This document shows positions 62,090-64,000 of a stretch of 64,000 nucleotides of DNA, piece by piece. The stretch spans positions 12,202 through 76,201 of the forward strand of contig NZ_JBARWZ010000015.1 in assembly GCF_049647105.1 (NCBI RefSeq). Direction: 5' to 3'. The stretch's first letter is position 1; every line of letters starts with the position of its first letter. Position numbers and translations under genes: made by a program. Below the pieces are notes generated by a model. That model did not search any database and was not told where the DNA came from. It saw only the letters and a list, made by a program, of their open reading frames with translations. This DNA is from Actinophytocola sp049647105 (GTDB lineage: Bacteria > Actinomycetota > Actinomycetes > Mycobacteriales > Pseudonocardiaceae).

Positions 62090-63253
62090 ATGCAGGATGT
62101 CGAGGCCGTCGTCGAGGAGCTCGCGGATCGTGACGACGCCGGACTGGTGGTCGCCGCCTGCTGGTACGACGTGTCGAACGACCGCCCGAACTACCTCATG
62201 TCGCAGTTCGACGTGCAGAACTTCCTGTGGCTCACGCTGCCGCAGCTGCTCCGCGAACCGCCTGCCGACCTGAACCCGATGCCCCGCTGGGAGGTGGTCG
62301 TCGACGAGGCGGCGTGGTTCTTCGAGCGGCTCGACCAGCCCCGGTACGCGGCCCTCTGCCGAGGTGACCGGACGCGGGAGATCCTGGAGGCCGCGCACGA
62401 CCCGCTGCACAGCTTCGAGCTGTACGCGGTGGCCACGCACGAGTCGGGCATCATGCCGCCGCCCGGCCTGCGCATCACGTGGCTGGACCGGCCGGGCCCC
62501 CGCGAGGAGGCCATGTACGACGCGATCACCAGGGCGCTCGAACGCGCGATCGCGTCGGGCGAGCTGGACGCGGCCGACGAGTCGAAACGGCTGGCGGTGG
62601 CGGTCGGCGTCCTCGACGCGCCACCGGACGGGCACACCGCGACCATGCAGGAGCTGATGCTCGCCGAGCGCATGGCCCGGCTGCGCGGCACGAGCGGCAG
62701 CCAGACCGTGCGTGAGCTGCTGGTCAGGGTCGAACCGGATGTCGCGAAGCCGATGGACCTGACCCCGGAGCTCCTGCTCACGGGCACGCGCCCGCTCGCC
62801 CAGGTGGTGCACGAGGGCGCGGGCCCACCACCCATGACGGCGGTCGCCGAGAAGCTCGGGCTGCTGGACGAGGGCGAACGCACCGACGAGGGCGAGCGGG
62901 TGCTCAGTCATCCGGTCCTGCTGTTCGAGGCGGTGGCGGACGGCTTCGCGGCGCCCGTGGACCCGTTGGCGCGGCAGGCGGCGCTGCCGCTGCTGGCCAT
63001 GCTGGTGCTCGCGGACACCATCGACGTCGACATGCTGGTCGACCGCCTCGGCATAGTGTTCTTCGAGACAGGCGCGCACGACCTCCCCGGCGCGAGCGAT
63101 ACCGTGCGTGAGGTGCTCGCGGAGCTGCTGGCCGACATGCACACGGCAGGCGTGCTGACCGCCCCCGGCGAGCACCAACGGCTGACCGACTACGGAAGGC
63201 GGGTGGCCCTGACCGGGATCCGGGCACGGGCGATGCGAGGAGTGGACCAGTGA
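62090..63253 (+). CDS. Conserved protein of unknown function upstream of menD
   Basis: The 387-residue soluble protein matches no family I recognise. The N-terminal half has many Trp/Phe/Pro residues (VVAACWYDVSNDRPNYLMS, then PRWEVVVDEAAWFFERL). The C-terminal half is helical with two segments that could be winged-helix-like (MTAVAEKLGLLDEGERTDEGE and LTAPGEHQRLTDYGRRVA). ATG 62090 sits 51 bp from divergent menB. menD follows 40 bp downstream, so it may be in the menaquinone unit. It is clearly coding by codon use; the role is unknown. Confidence 0.65.
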   Translation: MQDVEAVVEELADRDDAGLVVAACWYDVSNDRPNYLMSQFDVQNFLWLTLPQLLREPPADLNPMPRWEVVVDEAAWFFERLDQPRYAALCRGDRTREILEAAHDPLHSFELYAVATHESGIMPPPGLRITWLDRPGPREEAMYDAITRALERAIASGELDAADESKRLAVAVGVLDAPPDGHTATMQELMLAERMARLRGTSGSQTVRELLVRVEPDVAKPMDLTPELLLTGTRPLAQVVHEGAGPPPMTAVAEKLGLLDEGERTDEGERVLSHPVLLFEAVADGFAAPVDPLARQAALPLLAMLVLADTIDVDMLVDRLGIVFFETGAHDLPGASDTVREVLAELLADMHTAGVLTAPGEHQRLTDYGRRVALTGIRARAMRGVDQ

Positions 63254-63293
63254 TCGTGCGAACCGCGGTGTCCCGCCACGGAGGGTTCGCTAC

Positions 63294-64000
63294 GTGAATC
63301 CGTCCACCGCACAGGCCACGGTCATCGTCGACGAGCTGGTCCGCAACGACGTGCGCCACGTGGTCGTCTGCCCGGGGTCCAGGAACGCGGCCATCGCCAT
63401 GGCTCTGCACGAGGCCGCCGAGGCGGGCAGGCTCGCCATGCACGTCCGCATCGACGAACGGTCCGCGGCCTACCTCGCGCTGGGGCTCACCAAGGCCAGC
63501 GGGCGGCCGGCCGCGGTGGCCTGCACGTCCGGCACGGCCGTCGCCAACCTGCACCCCGCCGTGCTCGAGGCGTTCCACTCCGGTGCCGGCCTGCTGCTGC
63601 TCACCGCGGACCGCCCACCGGAGCTGCACGGCACCGGCGCCAACCAGACCATCGACCAGCGCGGTCTGTTCGGCTCGGCCGCGCTCACGGTCGAGTTCCC
63701 CGTCGCCGAGCGGCGCGGCGGTCAGAACCAGGTGTGGCGCGGCCTCGTCTGCCGCGCGGTCGCGCAGGCCGAGGCGGGGCGGCCGGTTCAGGTCAACATG
63801 CCGTTCCGGGAGCCGTTGGTGCCCACGTTCGAGCCGCGCTGGCCCGAACCGCTCGACGGCAGGCCTGCGGGCCTGCGCTGGACCACCTCCGCCGCGCCGG
63901 TCACGATGGCGGGCAGCCGCGTCGACTTCCCGTTACCCGCGAGGACGTTGATGGTCTTCGGCAGCGGCCGCGACGACCGGGCGCGTGCCGCGGCCGCGGT
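63294..64000 (+). CDS. menD: MenD, SEPHCHC synthase (3' end outside window)
   Basis: The thiamine-diphosphate enzyme adds a succinyl semialdehyde unit to isochorismate in menaquinone synthesis. The 235 visible residues cover the first domain: MNPSTAQATVIVDELVRNDV, then VVCPGSRNAAIAMAL, RIDERSAAYLALGLTKASG, CTSGTAVANLHPAV and ADRPPELHGTGANQTIDQ, all MenD signatures. GTG 63294 follows ACGGAGGG. The gene runs off the window, so the ThDP-binding domain is not seen. Confidence 0.95.
   Translation, partial: MNPSTAQATVIVDELVRNDVRHVVVCPGSRNAAIAMALHEAAEAGRLAMHVRIDERSAAYLALGLTKASGRPAAVACTSGTAVANLHPAVLEAFHSGAGLLLLTADRPPELHGTGANQTIDQRGLFGSAALTVEFPVAERRGGQNQVWRGLVCRAVAQAEAGRPVQVNMPFREPLVPTFEPRWPEPLDGRPAGLRWTTSAAPVTMAGSRVDFPLPARTLMVFGSGRDDRARAAAA

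Overview
The window is a gene-dense, high-GC stretch of actinobacterial chromosome. It is most likely from a mycelial member of the Pseudonocardiales (Lentzea, Saccharothrix, Actinosynnema or Amycolatopsis type). Four things support this: mycothiol biosynthesis (mshA) and a mycothiol-dependent-type enzyme; BldC, a BldN-like ECF sigma factor and a WhiJ-type regulator pair; frequent GTG and TTG starts; and gene order that follows Mycobacterium tuberculosis from about Rv0474 to Rv0555 while the rex/hem/sigma block matches the Streptomyces bldN neighbourhood. The species call is inference. Synteny statements rest on remembered gene order, not on a search.

Layout. 1-4.4 kb: a P-loop kinase-like gene, a two-domain VOC protein, then an XRE regulator, HbhA-like protein, DUF2516 membrane protein and YbaK-type protein (Rv0474-Rv0476-like), followed by a SCO6745-family gene behind a palindromic operator. 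4.5-10 kb (less conserved): a translationally coupled purU and 2-oxoglutarate oxygenase, an MDMPI-type enzyme, a frameshifted TipA-like regulator, a WhiJ-like XRE/DUF397/small-protein module, and a 390-bp gap full of inverted repeats. 10-18 kb: ADP-ribosylglycohydrolase, methyltransferase, DUF2505, murB, SDR, L,D-transpeptidase lipoprotein, hydrolase, mshA and a YbjN-like gene. 18-32 kb: gpmA, LuxR-type regulator and aldo/keto reductase, senX3-regX3, ppx, membrane protein, sugar-phosphate isomerase family, proline dehydrogenase, thioesterase, a membrane-anchored triple L7/L12-domain protein, proC, a small HTH protein, bS22, an epimerase and an acyltransferase. Proline dehydrogenase and proC lie close together.

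32-39 kb: a HAD phosphatase with a coupled 40-residue membrane protein, a DUF5667 anti-sigma-like protein and a BldN-like ECF sigma factor on the minus strand; then an acyl-CoA-ligase-type enzyme, a glutaredoxin-like protein and a five-helix molybdoenzyme with an internal twin-arginine motif. 39-49 kb: a redox-regulated tetrapyrrole operon (rex, hemA, hemC, hemD fusion, hemB), four small membrane-protein genes, then hemL. 48-53 kb: cytochrome c maturation (histidine phosphatase, TlpA-like lipoprotein, ccdA, resB, ccsB). So haem synthesis, its NADH/NAD sensor and haem attachment are nearly contiguous. 53-56 kb: a repeat-bearing membrane protein, a MinD-like ATPase and bldC. 56-64 kb: Lrp regulator, DUF4229, a cysteine-synthase-like enzyme and the menaquinone genes menA, menE, menB and menD (menD cut by the window end), with an N-acetyltransferase between.

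Most of the window is core housekeeping. The items most worth a second look are a 22-bp tandem-repeat family at two convergent gene junctions 36 kb apart, an 87-bp direct repeat with variable cores, an IdeR-like box beside the BldN-like sigma gene, the single-base break in the TipA-like gene, the Sec/Tat hybrid molybdoenzyme, and the membrane-anchored L12-domain protein. I saw no tRNA or rRNA gene, insertion sequence, CRISPR array, prophage or biosynthetic cluster.
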